DNA of 64,000 nt, from positions 62,001 to 126,000 of the forward strand of contig CAWBIT010000004.1 of assembly GCA_963789025.1 (NCBI GenBank). Direction: 5' to 3'. The first letter of the stretch is position 1, and each line of letters begins with the position of its first letter. The position numbers and the translations under genes are program-made. The notes beneath the pieces were generated by a model. The model saw only the letters and a program-made list of their open reading frames with translations, made no database searches and was not told the DNA's origin. This document shows, in pieces, positions 17,196 through 25,096 of this stretch. This stretch comes from AP-15 sp963789025. Lineage in GTDB: Bacteria; Pseudomonadota; Alphaproteobacteria; ATCC43930; CGMCC-115725.

Positions 17196-18098
17196 ATGAA
17201 GGGCGGGCGAGTGGCCGCACGGAAATCTTCCGATTACGGGCGGCTGTTCTTCCAGGTCGAGGTGTTCCGCGCCGGGCGCCTCGCCGAGCGCCGCAGGCGG
17301 CCGAACGCGACCGTCACCGAACCGGCGCAGCGGGTGCCGGTGTTTCGCGATTGCGACGTGCTGGTGGCCGGCGGCGGACCGTCCGGCACCGCTGCCGCCA
17401 TCGCCGCGGCGCGGGCCGGCGCCGACGTTGTGCTCGTCGAGCGGCACAATCATCTGGGCGGGCTCTCGACTGGCGGTCTCGTCATCTGGATCGACCGCAT
17501 GACCGGCTGGTCCGGCGAGCCGGTCATTCGCGGCATCGGCGAGGAATCGCTCGACCGCCTGCCGAAAGAAGCCGTGGCCGGGCCGCCGCGCGCGGCATGG
17601 GGCAGCGCCGACGCGGCGACCGCCGCCTATTGGAAGGAGCGCACCGACGCCTTTCACGGCATCGTCACCTGGTCGCCGACGGTCGATCCCGAGAACCTGA
17701 AGCTGTTGAGCCAGGAGATGGTGCTGGCCGAGCGCGTGCATCTGGTGCTGCACGCCTGGGCGGCGGCCCCAATACTCGACGAGGAGGGCCGGGTCGGTGG
17801 CGTTGTGTTCGAGAGCAAGGAGGGGCGGCTCGCGATCCGCGCCAAGGTGACGATCGACTGCACCGGCGACGGCGACCTGTTCCATCGCGCCGCCGCGTCG
17901 AGCGACCGCGACATCGACGAACGCGACATCCACCACTGCATCAACACCGCCTGGCTGTTCGCCGGGGTCGACATGCCGCGCTGGATCGCCTTCAAGGCCG
18001 GCGAGCCAGAGGGCTTCAACGCCTTCATGGAGCGCGGCCGCGAGGCCTGCGGTGGGCTGTTCGAGCGGCCCCCCTCCAACTGTCATTGCGAGCGCTAG
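17196..18098 (+). pseudogene. FAD-dependent oxidoreductase, 3' truncated next to IS256 element
   Basis: ATG at 17196 follows AAGGGAG. The dinucleotide-binding motif DVLVAGGGPSGTAAAIAAAR is at about residue 55, followed by VVLVERHNHLGGLSTGGLV and, near the C-terminal end, VTIDCTGDGDLFHRAAA: the FAD_oxidored pattern (GxGxxG, ATG-like TGDGD). Such enzymes are 450-600 residues; only about 290 native residues remain. Family similarity ends at about 18066 (GGLFERP) and the last residues PSNCHCER come from foreign sequence immediately left of the IS256-type element, so the 3' half is lost. A flavoprotein oxidising an unknown substrate. Confidence 0.75.
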
Positions 18099-18100
18099 GC

Positions 18101-19417
18101 GGTAGTGTCCCGGAAGTTCTGCAAAAGCCGCTGAGGCGGGTGGTCATGGTATGCGGGTGATGTCGCAATCACCGGATCCTTTGGCGAGGATGCACACCAT
18201 GACCAAGAGGCAGGGTAAATCTGGGACGATCGACGTCAAAGCCCTTCTGGCGGAGGACGAGGAGTTTCTGCGGGCGCTGGTGCGGACGGCGCTGCAGGAG
18301 GCGCTCGAAGCGGAGATGACGGAGGCGCTCGGCGCCGAGAAGGGCGAGCGGGCGGTGGGCCGGCAGGGCTATCGGTCGGGGTATTACAGCCGGACGCTGA
18401 TCACGCGAGTCGGCAAGCTGGAGCTGCGCGTGCCGCAGGACCGCGCGGGGCGGTTCTCGACCGAGCTGTTCGAGCGCTATCAGCGTTCGGAGCGGGCGCT
18501 GGTGGCGGCGCTGGCGGAGATGTATGGGCAAGGGGTTTCGACCCGCAAAGTGAAGGCGATCACCGAGGAGCTGTGCGGGCACAGCTTTTCGGCTTCCTCG
18601 ATCAGTGCGATGAACCAGCGGCTGGATGACAGTCTGGCGCAATTCGCCGGCCGCCCCTTGGCCGAAGCCTTCCCTTATCTGATCCTCGACGCGCGCTACG
18701 AGCGGGTGCGTGAGACCGGCGTCATCGCCAGCCAGGCGGTGCTGATCGCGATCGGTATCGATTGGGACGGTCGCCGCCAGGTTCTGGCGATCGAGCTCGC
18801 CAACCGGGAGAGCCGATCGAGCTGGCGGGATTTCCTGCTGGGGCTGAAGGCGCGCGGTCTGCACGGCGTCGAATTCGTCGTCGCCGACGATCACGCCGGG
18901 CTCCGAGCGGCGCTGCGCGAGGTTCTAGCGGAGGCGGCCTATCAGCGCTGCTACGTCCATTTTCTCAGAAACGCGCTCGACTACGTGCCGCGTCGGGTCG
19001 ACGACGACTGCTTGCAAGAGCTGCGTTGGCTGTATGACCGCCGCGATCTCCCCGAGGCGCGCCGCGATCTCCCCGAGGCGCGCCGCGATCTCGCGGCCTG
19101 GCTCGCTAAGTGGTCAGGCAAATACCCCAAGCTCACCGGCTGGGTCGAAGAAAGCATCGACGAGACGCTCACCTTCTATCGGCTGCCGCGCCAGCACCAT
19201 AAGCATCTCAAATCGACCAACATGCTGGAGCGCCTGAACGAGGAGATCAAGCGCCGCACCCACGTCGTGCGCATCTTTCCAAATGGCGAGAGTTGCTTGC
19301 GGCTCGTGCGGGCGCTCGCCGTCGAGACCCACGAGAACTGGCTCGAGCAGCTACCGCTACCTCAACATGGACGATCTGCGCGAATATAAAAAAGAGGCAC
19401 TGCGCCGTGCTGCCTGA
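18101..19417 (+). mobile_element. IS256-family insertion sequence (right end not located)
   Basis: The left boundary is probably at about 18101, where GTGTCCCGGAAGTTCTGCAA begins, immediately after the truncated flavoprotein. The transposase occupies 18199-19417. I could not find an inverted copy of the left end downstream, so the right end is uncertain and the element may be truncated. Confidence 0.65.
18199..19389 (+). CDS. IS256-family transposase, C-terminus frameshifted
   Basis: A Mutator-type transposase: RQGYRSGYYSRTLITRVGKL and LELRVPQDR N-terminal blocks, then the RNase H-like core with LILDARYERVRE (first Asp), FVVADDHAGLRAALREVL (second Asp), CYVHFLRNALDYVP and, near the end, STNMLERLNEEIKRRTHVVR (catalytic Glu). 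A 21-bp tandem duplication (19042-19083) repeats DLPEARR in the helical insertion. The family ending YRYLNMDDLREYKKEALRRA is encoded in the next frame up to a stop at 19415, so a one-base shift near 19350 replaces the last 20-odd residues with an unrelated tail. Activity is doubtful. Confidence 0.88.
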   Translation: MTKRQGKSGTIDVKALLAEDEEFLRALVRTALQEALEAEMTEALGAEKGERAVGRQGYRSGYYSRTLITRVGKLELRVPQDRAGRFSTELFERYQRSERALVAALAEMYGQGVSTRKVKAITEELCGHSFSASSISAMNQRLDDSLAQFAGRPLAEAFPYLILDARYERVRETGVIASQAVLIAIGIDWDGRRQVLAIELANRESRSSWRDFLLGLKARGLHGVEFVVADDHAGLRAALREVLAEAAYQRCYVHFLRNALDYVPRRVDDDCLQELRWLYDRRDLPEARRDLPEARRDLAAWLAKWSGKYPKLTGWVEESIDETLTFYRLPRQHHKHLKSTNMLERLNEEIKRRTHVVRIFPNGESCLRLVRALAVETHENWLEQLPLPQHGRSARI

Positions 19418-19454
19418 CCCCCGACCGGTTCAGCCTAGCACCGTGCTCGCTCTG

Positions 19455-19513
19455 TCAAGGACGCTGCGCGCCGGCTTCGCCGGTGCCGCCGCACTCGCGG
19501 CGGCATCCTTGAC
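19455..19513. repeat. Imperfect inverted repeat with inner hairpins
   Basis: GTCAAGGACGCTGC at 19458 pairs with GGCGGCATCCTTGAC ending near 19512, with nested hairpins GCCGGCTTCGCCGGT and GCCGCCGCACTCGCGGCGGC. It follows the IS256 transposase and may be an element end or a transcription attenuator. Confidence 0.4.
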
Positions 19514-19667
19514 TGCCGCTGCGCGCGGTGCTCTGCCAGACGGCAGGTCGGGACGAAGGGATGGTCCTATTCCGATCGAACAAAGGGATGGGCTCTTGAC
19601 CTGAAACCAACCGCGCTCGCTCACCATGCCCAATTTGCTGAACTTGACGCACACAACTTTCGCAACG

Positions 19668-19713
19668 GACTCCCCGCTGGAGGGAGAAGGATTCGAACCC
19701 TCGGTCCCTCCAC
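19668..19713 (-). repeat. tRNA T-arm-like dispersed repeat, copy 5
   Basis: ACTCCCCGCTGGAGGGAGAA then GGATTCGAACCCTCGGTCCC. This copy has the best tRNA-like stem: minus strand GAGGGTTCGAATCC with a CTCCCTCCA end. No upstream tRNA body. Confidence 0.6.
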
Positions 19714-19796
19714 GAAAAGGGACTGGTTGCCCCGTTCGACCGCTTGGGGAAAACCGACGATAACTTCGCGCGATGATCCATCGCGCTGGCTCCCCG

Positions 19797-20561
19797 ATGG
19801 CCCTCGCGATGAAAAGCCAACAGGTCGTAGAGTATGTCGAGCAGTTTCAACGGTACCTCGCCGCAAGGCCTCTGCCGAGTGCCCAGTGCCAGGGAGATCC
19901 AGCCTTGAGCCCGAGCGACTTCACGACGCCTGAGGAGGTCAACGAAGTCTACCGCCGCCGGGCGCGCTTCTACGACTGGTCGGTGAATACCTATTACCTG
20001 ATCGGCTTCCGATGGTGGGCGTACCGGCGTCGCGCCATTGCAGCGCTGCAGCTGGGGCGCGGCGCGACCGTCGTGGAGATCGGCTGCGGCACCGGGCTCA
20101 ACTTCGGACTGGTACAGCAGCGGATCGGCCCGACCGGACGTCTGTTTGGCGTCGATCTCTGCGCAGGTATGCTGGAACAGGCGCGCCAGCGGGTCGCAGC
20201 TAAAGGCTGGGACAACGTGGAGCTCATCCGGGCCCGGGCCATGGATTTCGATTTTCCGGAGCGTGTGGAGGCCGCGTTTTCCACCTTCGCACTCTCGCTG
20301 GAGCCCCGGTTCGACGAAGTAATCGCCAAGGCCGCGGCGGCGCTCGTGCCGGGCGGGCGATTTGTGCTCCTGGACCTACGCATGCCGGATAACTGGCTGC
20401 GCCATCTCGCGCCGGCGCTGATCTGGCTGGTTCGGCCATTCGCCGTCTCAATCGAGGTCGCCAAACGGCAGCCGTGGAAATCACTCCGGCAGCACTTTCC
20501 CCAATACAGCTATCAGAAAGGCTATCTCGGCATCGTCTACATAGCCATCGGGCAGAGCTGA
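19797..20561 (+). CDS. Class I SAM-dependent methyltransferase (UbiE/phospholipid type)
   Basis: About 254 residues from ATG 19797 (an ATG at 19773 is in frame). Motif I ATVVEIGCGTGLNFGLVQQR is at about residue 90, motif II LFGVDLCAGMLEQARQRV, then AFSTFALSLEPRFDEV and LVPGGRFVLLDLRMPD. The N-terminal EVYRRRARFYDWSVNTYYLI and the C-terminal YSYQKGYLGIVYIAIG resemble membrane-associated lipid or quinone methyltransferases such as PmtA/UbiE types, with a hydrophobic helix RHLAPALIWLVRPFAV. Substrate not determined. It stands between repeat copy 5 and an IS6 remnant. Confidence 0.82.
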   Translation: MALAMKSQQVVEYVEQFQRYLAARPLPSAQCQGDPALSPSDFTTPEEVNEVYRRRARFYDWSVNTYYLIGFRWWAYRRRAIAALQLGRGATVVEIGCGTGLNFGLVQQRIGPTGRLFGVDLCAGMLEQARQRVAAKGWDNVELIRARAMDFDFPERVEAAFSTFALSLEPRFDEVIAKAAAALVPGGRFVLLDLRMPDNWLRHLAPALIWLVRPFAVSIEVAKRQPWKSLRQHFPQYSYQKGYLGIVYIAIGQS

Positions 20562-20613
20562 CCGATAGCACGCGCTCGCGCCGGATCCCGCGCAATCGTC
20601 TCCACTACCCTCT

Positions 20614-20907
20614 TATCGCCGCCATCGGTTCCCGCCTTCGATCATCCAGCACGCGATCTGGCTGTACCTGCGCTTCACGCTCAGCTAGCGGGACGTGGAG
20701 GATCTCCTGACCGAGCGTGGGCTGGACATTTCCTACGAAACGGTGCGGCGCTGGGTACTGAAATTTGGTCCTTTGGTCGCCCGCAAGCTGCGGCAGCGCC
20801 AGCCGCGTCCGAGCGACCGATGGCACCTCGACGAGATGGTGGTTCGGATCGCCGGCAGGCGGTTGTATCTGTGGCGTGCCGTCGACCACGAGGGCGAGAT
20901 CCTCTGA
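20614..20907 (+). pseudogene. IS6-family transposase remnant
   Basis: The plus strand encodes RHRFPPSIIQHAIWLYLRFT then a TAG stop where the family has Tyr, then RDVEDLLTERGLDISYETVR and PSDRWHLDEMVVRIAGRRLY up to a second stop after DHEGEIL. This is the N-terminal third of an IS6/IS26-type transposase including the HTH and the first catalytic Asp (HLDE). The rest is gone; the element is dead. Confidence 0.85.
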
Positions 20908-20958
20908 TACCTTTTCGTCCCTAATCCTGTCGGAGAGCGACCCCGATGAACACTGGCC

Positions 20959-21372
20959 TTGATGAAGCGCAGCCGCGGTAATCCGCCGCTCTCGACGATC
21001 GCCGAAATCGCCGAGAGTTTCGATATTTCAAAGACCCACCTTATGAAGGTCGTGAACAGGCTCGGGCAGCAAGGGTATCTCGATACGGTCCGCGGCAAGG
21101 GCGGCGGCATCAGGCTGGCGCGTTCTCCCACGGAAATTCGCGTTGGGGCGATCGTGCGCGAGACCGAAGAGGACCTCGCCGTGATGGGATGCCTCGCCGA
21201 GACCGGATTCTGCCGGATCGAAGGATGCTGTGTGCTGCGCCACGCGCTCCGCGAGGCGACGCTCGCGTTTTTGCAGACGCTGGACGGCTACACCCTGGCC
21301 GATCTTTTGGCGCCGGGCGCGCGGCTCTTCCGCAGTTTGGGACTCGCACCCGAGATGCGGCCTCGGGGATGA
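20959..21372 (+). CDS. nsrR-like: Rrf2-family regulator, NsrR-like (N-terminus shortened)
   Basis: Residues STIAEIAESFDISKTHLMKV and GYLDTVRGKGGGIRLAR form the Rrf2 winged-helix; ATEED-type loop ETEEDLAVMGC and the cysteines in GCLAETGFCRIEGCC sit where NsrR binds its NO-sensing Fe-S cluster. The C-terminal LDGYTLADLLAP is also NsrR-like. A stop lies 15 bases before ATG 20959, so the usual first helix (about 20 residues of MRLTxYTDYALR) is missing, probably lost at the junction with the IS6 remnant. NsrR represses NO-detoxification genes; the next genes fit (membrane protein, truncated norB). Function may be impaired. Confidence 0.75.
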   Translation: MMKRSRGNPPLSTIAEIAESFDISKTHLMKVVNRLGQQGYLDTVRGKGGGIRLARSPTEIRVGAIVRETEEDLAVMGCLAETGFCRIEGCCVLRHALREATLAFLQTLDGYTLADLLAPGARLFRSLGLAPEMRPRG

Positions 21373-21414
21373 GCCGAGCTCGCATCAGCCGATGAGCCCC
21401 GGGCGAGGCCAGTC

Positions 21415-21891
21415 ATGGATGATGTCGTGATCGCCCGGGCGCTGCATGTTCTCGCCGTCGTGATCTGGATCGGCGGGGTCGCGATGGTGACCATGGTAGT
21501 GCTGCCGGCTGTGCGGCGCGGCGATATCGGCCCGAACCGGCTTCGGGCCTTCGAGGCCATCGAGCGACGCTTTGTTTGGCATGCGCGGCTCGCCACGGTC
21601 ATCGTTGGGCTGACCGGCTTCTACATGACCGACCGCCTTGGCTTGTGGGGCCGGTTCGGCTCGGCAGAGTTCTGGTGGATGCATGCCATGGTGTGCCTAT
21701 GGCTGCTGTTCACCCTCGTGCTGTTCGTGGCTGAGCCGCTCGTTCTGCACCGATGGTTCCACGCGCGGGCATGCGCGGCGCCGGATACCGCCTTTGCCTT
21801 GCTGCAGGGGGCTCATTGGCTCCTGCTCGCGGTCAGCCTCATCACGATCCTCGGGGCCGTCGCGGGGAGCCAGGGGATGTCTTTCCTTTGA
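21415..21891 (+). CDS. CopD-like integral membrane protein
   Basis: A 158-residue protein with four predicted membrane helices: ALHVLAVVIWIGGVAMVTMV, LATVIVGLTGFYM, WWMHAMVCLWLLFTLVLFV and LLLAVSLITILGAVAG. His residues in ALHVL, WHARL, HAMV and GAHWLLL could bind haem or copper, as in CopD/DUF2269-type proteins. Proteins of this kind are often encoded between nsrR-like regulators and nitric oxide reductase. It begins 42 bases after the regulator, on the same strand, so the two probably form an operon. Confidence 0.65.
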   Translation: MDDVVIARALHVLAVVIWIGGVAMVTMVVLPAVRRGDIGPNRLRAFEAIERRFVWHARLATVIVGLTGFYMTDRLGLWGRFGSAEFWWMHAMVCLWLLFTLVLFVAEPLVLHRWFHARACAAPDTAFALLQGAHWLLLAVSLITILGAVAGSQGMSFL

Positions 21892-22005
21892 CCGGTCATT
21901 GGGCCCGGAAGCTCAGAATTTGATGAGACACGCTTTGTTGTGGGGATCTGCCGGGCGGATGCCGGTGCGACAAACGGGCCAGTTAAACAGTCGGAGGGCG
22001 AGCGC

Positions 22006-22236
22006 ATGACGATGGAGGCAGAACGGATTGATCAGCCCACCAAGGATCCCGTCAGTAACGTTCTTAAATGGGTCCTGCTGGTCGTTGCCGTCGTCAGTTT
22101 CGCGATCCTCGGCTTAACGACCAAGCTGACCTACGAAGCGGCGCCTCCCTTTCCCGACCGGTTCGTAACCTCCGGCGGCACCGTCCTGATGACAGCAGCC
22201 GATATCGCGAGGACGTGGCGCCCGCCGATGTCGTGA
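22006..22236 (+). pseudogene. norB: Nitric oxide reductase large subunit (norB) N-terminal fragment
   Basis: ATG at 22006 follows CGGAGGGCG. The product has one hydrophobic helix, VLKWVLLVVAVVSFAILGLT, followed by TYEAAPPFPDRFVTSGGTVL, the conserved periplasmic start of NorB/haem-copper NO reductases. Family sequence ends at about 22210 (TAADIAR), where a dehydrogenase fragment begins; more than 85% of the gene is missing. Its position after the NsrR-like regulator shows a former NO-detoxification operon. Confidence 0.75.
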
Positions 22237-22325
22237 TCGAGGCGGTGACCGAGAATTACGACGTCAAGTTGGATCTCCTCCAACGGGTCGATGCACTGGT
22301 GCGTGCCGAAACGAGCCTCCCAATC
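22212..22325 (+). pseudogene. 3-hydroxyacyl-CoA dehydrogenase internal fragment
   Basis: The plus strand encodes APADVVIEAVTENYDVKLDL then LQRVDALVRAE, the conserved VIEAVxE block of 3-hydroxybutyryl-CoA dehydrogenases. It is the direct continuation of the N-terminal piece that lies on the opposite strand at 22452-22686. Confidence 0.7.
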
Positions 22326-22402
22326 GATTTCATCATCCGGACGGGCAGAGGAATATCCTCGTTGATGAGGGGCTGCCGCTCCTCGGAGCCGAGGATTCCT
22401 GC

Positions 22403-22458
22403 ATGGACGTAGCGGCCTGGCTACGCGGCCTTGGTCTTGAGCGTTACGAGCAAGCGAG
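22403..22458 (+). pseudogene. SAM-domain start of an adenylate cyclase-type protein
   Basis: ATG at 22403 begins MDVAAWLRGLGLERYEQA, the SAM-domain N-terminus that opens many rhizobial adenylate cyclase/TPR proteins. It stops after 18 residues where the inverted dehydrogenase fragment starts. Confidence 0.5.
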
Positions 22459-22686
22459 CGCGGTCGTTCCGCGGATCGATCCGAGTGCAGCCTCCTTATC
22501 CGCACGGGTCATTTTGCCCTTGGCGACCAATTTCTGAAGATTGCCCCTGACCCGGTCGAGGCCTTTCTCGACCGCCGCATCGCTGACCTCGATCAGGGTC
22601 ACGCCGAGGCCGGCTACAGCGGCCACTTGAGCGATGCCGCTTCCCATCGCTCCGGCGCCGATCACGGCGATCGCGTGTACTGCCAT
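22444..22686 (-). pseudogene. 3-hydroxybutyryl-CoA dehydrogenase N-terminal fragment
   Basis: The minus strand from ATG 22686 (GGAG upstream) encodes HAIAVIGAGAMGSGIAQVAA, the NAD-binding GxGxMG motif, then VTLIEVSDAAVEKGLDRVRG and GSIRGTTAL, after which similarity ends. The next block of the family is found on the plus strand at 22212-22325, so an inversion or two insertions broke the gene. In beta-oxidation or PHB metabolism it oxidises 3-hydroxyacyl-CoA; this copy cannot work. Confidence 0.8.
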
Positions 22687-22891
22687 CTACTCACTCCTTT
22701 ACTCACCCCTTCGGCTGCTGTTCTGCCCGCTCCAAACCGGCTCGCCCATCTGGCTGATGCCGTGCCGGCGTCCACAAGACGCAACGGGAGCCGGCGACTT
22801 TAACCTGCATTAAACGGGGGACGCCGGTGTCGAAGATGCCGCGGATCGAAACATGAATACGCCCCGCGGGGCGCCACGCTTCAGTAATTGC

Positions 22892-23032
22892 TCATTCCCG
22901 CATCAGATGGAGGTGCACACCTTGCCCGCGTAATTCCGCCAGATAACCTCTCACAGTGCCGAAAGCAGTCTCGAATTCCATCCGCACCGGCAGCATCAGA
23001 TCGCCTGCCGTGAGGCGGGCATACCAGACCTT
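22892..23032 (-). pseudogene. C-terminal fragment, DUF3108-like
   Basis: Minus strand from about 23032 encodes KVWYARLTAGDLMLPVRMEF and ETAFGTVRGYLAELRGQGVH ending LHLMRE and a stop at 22892. A stop codon lies directly upstream of the Lys. The LMLPVRMEFxTxFGTV pattern resembles the end of DUF3108 exported proteins. Between this piece and 22690 there is no gene, only a short GC palindrome (22860-22873). Confidence 0.4.
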
Positions 23033-23064
23033 CCCTCATTGATACGAGTCGCGGGGCTTGTCAT

Positions 23065-23162
23065 AATGCAGAGCGTTTTTAGCGAACCGCCGCGGCCCCT
23101 CCTTCCGCAACCTCTCCGCAGAAATCGTGCGCCGCGACGCCGCGCTAAAAACGCTCTGCATT
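23065..23162. repeat. Perfect 20-bp inverted repeat flanking a 58-bp centre
   Basis: AATGCAGAGCGTTTTTAGCG (23065-23084) is exactly inverted at 23143-23162. The centre is GC-rich and does not pair further in an obvious way. The structure could be a miniature inverted-repeat element, a long hairpin RNA, or a bidirectional terminator (the arm contains TTTTT). It lies 17 bases from the stop of the IS4-interrupted gene. Confidence 0.7.
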
Positions 23163-23178
23163 CCGGAAAACCGGGTTT

Positions 23179-23415
23179 TTAAGGGCTCAGTCCTTGGAAG
23201 AGAACGTGGTCAGTCGCCTTAAGGACGGCACTCACAAGCAGCATTCGGCAAAATTTTTGCTCGTTCATCTGTACAACACGTACGGAGGTATGGTAGTCGT
23301 CCAGGCATTTAGAAATCTCTGTTTGACACTCTGGAAATCGTTTTGATAGAATGGCAGCAAAGGTTTCAACATTTTTATGTTTTCGTCGACTAATCAATAA
23401 ATATATTTCTAATAC
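23179..23415 (-). pseudogene. 3' half of a hypothetical gene interrupted by IS4 element
   Basis: Reads VLEIYLLISRRKHKNVETFA and continues AAILSKRFPECQTEISKCLD ... HVLFQGLSP. The first three codons are the 9-bp target duplication; joining it in frame with the piece at 24730-24942 restores a protein of about 146 residues with a hydrophobic centre LIIFVVLEIYLLI. It is AT-richer than its surroundings, which suggests horizontal origin. Family unknown. Confidence 0.65.
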
Positions 23416-24729
23416 CACTGCTGTCCGGTTAATACGCGAATAGATTCAATTGGTTAGTTATTTGCGCAGTATCGCATTTGGAATCGTCTTGGGCAAGTGC
23501 TTGATGGATCGGCATTTTCTCGAACAGGGTGACCGAGAGGATCTGTAGCAATGTGTAGAGCGAGGCGTCCAGGGCTAGCCGCTTCTTGACGATGGCGACG
23601 AGGACGTAGACCGAGACGGCGATCCAGATTTGGGTCTTCACGGCATTTTCGGATGTCCCGAAGAACCGCGTGATCCGCAGATGCTGCTTGATCCATTTGA
23701 AGAACAGTTCGACTTGCCAGCGGCTTTTGTAGAGCGCGCAGATGGTCGCGGCCGGCAACCCGAACTGGTTGGTGAGGAACACCAGCTTCTTTCCCGTTTC
23801 GGCGTCCCGGAAGCGGATGCGCCGCAGGTGTTCGGGGTAATGCTGGGTGGTGTAGTGGCCGTCCAGCGCGATGGTTTGGTCGCAAATGATGCCGGTCGTG
23901 CGGTCTGCGGCGGCGGAATAAACTCGATGAGCATCCATGTTCGATTTGGCGCGGGTGCCGAAGAAGGCTCCGGCCAGGTGCAGCACATGGAGCCGGGCGA
24001 AATCGACATAGCCCCGATCCATGACGTAGATCGCGCCCGTCTCCGGGAGCAGCAGGTCGAGCGCGTGAACGTCGTGCAGCTTGCCATCCGACACGTGGAT
24101 GAAGCTCGGGATGTTGCCACGCAAGTCCAACAGCGTGTGCATCTTGACCGCCGCTTTGGTGATGCGGAAATGAGCCCACGGAAAGACCGCCAGACAAAGA
24201 TCGATGGTCGTCGAGTTGAGCGCATAGACCGTGTTGGCGAGGTCAAAACCCAAATCCTCGTTGACGTACAGTCGCCTCGCCTGGCCGATCAATCGCTGGG
24301 CCAACTCCGCGTAAATGCGCCAGTCGCGCGCCTCGTTGGCATCGGCCAGCGTCGAGCGCCGCACCGGATCGCGGAAGCCCATGGAATAGAGTTTCGAGGT
24401 CTGCACCGACAAGCAGGTTTCGATGTCGCGTAGACTCTCTCGATAGGTCAACTGCGCGAATGCCATGGCCCGATAGTGCTCGGCGCAGGACAGCGTCCGC
24501 ACCCGCTGATCGCCGCCGTACCGCGCGACAATCCGGGTGAACGTGCTCCACGGCAGAAAATCCATCAGTTGGGCGAAAAGCGTCTTGCCACTGTTCACCA
24601 GCGCCTCCTCGGGAAATCTTCCGAAAAGTGCCAGATCGAGTTCAAATCGACACCACGCTAAATCGACAAAACCCCGTTCAAAATCATGCCGTTACGGGCA
24701 GGCGATCCGGGCTTAACCGGACAGCAGTG
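23416..24729 (-). mobile_element. IS4-family insertion sequence, complete (1,314 bp)
   Basis: Terminal inverted repeats CACTGCTGTCCGGTTAA at 23416-23432 and its exact inverse at 24713-24729. A perfect 9-bp target duplication TTCTAATAC is present at 23407-23415 and 24730-24738. One intact transposase gene inside. All marks of a recent, complete insertion. Confidence 0.95.
23429..24598 (-). CDS. IS4-family transposase
   Basis: A 389-residue transposase. N-terminal DUF4372-like region FAQLMDFLPWSTFTRIVARY and HYRAMAFAQLTYRESLRDIE; DDE core with YALNSTTIDLCLAVFPWAHF (first Asp), AIYVMDRGYVDFARLHVL (second Asp) and the IS4 signature YKSRWQVELFFKWIKQHLRI (Y-x2-R-x3-E-x6-K) with the catalytic Glu. 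Length is normal and no frameshift is seen, so it should be functional. Its stop overlaps the left terminal repeat, as is common in this group. Confidence 0.95.
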   Translation of the reverse strand: MNSGKTLFAQLMDFLPWSTFTRIVARYGGDQRVRTLSCAEHYRAMAFAQLTYRESLRDIETCLSVQTSKLYSMGFRDPVRRSTLADANEARDWRIYAELAQRLIGQARRLYVNEDLGFDLANTVYALNSTTIDLCLAVFPWAHFRITKAAVKMHTLLDLRGNIPSFIHVSDGKLHDVHALDLLLPETGAIYVMDRGYVDFARLHVLHLAGAFFGTRAKSNMDAHRVYSAAADRTTGIICDQTIALDGHYTTQHYPEHLRRIRFRDAETGKKLVFLTNQFGLPAATICALYKSRWQVELFFKWIKQHLRITRFFGTSENAVKTQIWIAVSVYVLVAIVKKRLALDASLYTLLQILSVTLFEKMPIHQALAQDDSKCDTAQITNQLNLFAY

Positions 24730-24942
24730 TTCTAATACGACAAATATAATCAAGCCAAGGTCAGGCGCATCTCTAGGATCAACTAATACACCAATTCCTA
24801 AATCCTCTAATATTGCGTTTGCGGCTTTGCCGATTTCGTCATTAGGATACGCTTTTTGTAAATCCTGCAACTTTTTAACAGCTTCCGATGTTTCTAATTC
24901 GGATTGTCTCCGAATTCTTTTAGAGAATTTTGACACTGGCAT
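24730..24942 (-). pseudogene. 5' half of the hypothetical gene interrupted by IS4 element
   Basis: ATG at 24942 begins MPVSKFSKRIRRQSELETSE, then AVKKLQDLQKAYPNDEIGKA and LGLIIFVVLE, ending exactly in the target duplication (VLE codons). The reading frame continues in the fragment at 23179-23415. The N-terminal part is charged and helical, followed by a membrane segment. No family recognised. Confidence 0.65.
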
Positions 24943-25002
24943 CTCCAGCGCGCCTTAAGCGGCAACGATCTCAACTCGCTTCCGCTCCTAATCAATTCCT
25001 AA

Positions 25003-25068
25003 TCAATGGCGCGAAACTTGAAACAGGGTCAAGGCCGCGACGAGAAGCAGCCCGATCACTATCCACAT
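25003..25068 (-). CDS. Possible 21-residue membrane peptide
   Basis: MWIVIGLLLVAALTLFQVSR from ATG 25068 is one hydrophobic helix. The frame is also open upstream (GFWKPLA). It lies directly downstream of another small membrane protein on the same strand. Too short to be sure it is translated. Confidence 0.22.
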   Translation of the reverse strand: MWIVIGLLLVAALTLFQVSRH

Positions 25069-25096
25069 CGCCAACGGCTTCCAGAATCCTGTTATT

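Noticed and set aside
17193..18086. 297-residue antisense frame over the truncated flavoprotein
   Set aside because: Shadow frame: composition mirrors the FAD-binding gene, which has clear motifs.
23630..24433. 267-residue antisense frame inside the IS4 transposase
   Set aside because: Shadow of a well-supported transposase with all catalytic residues.
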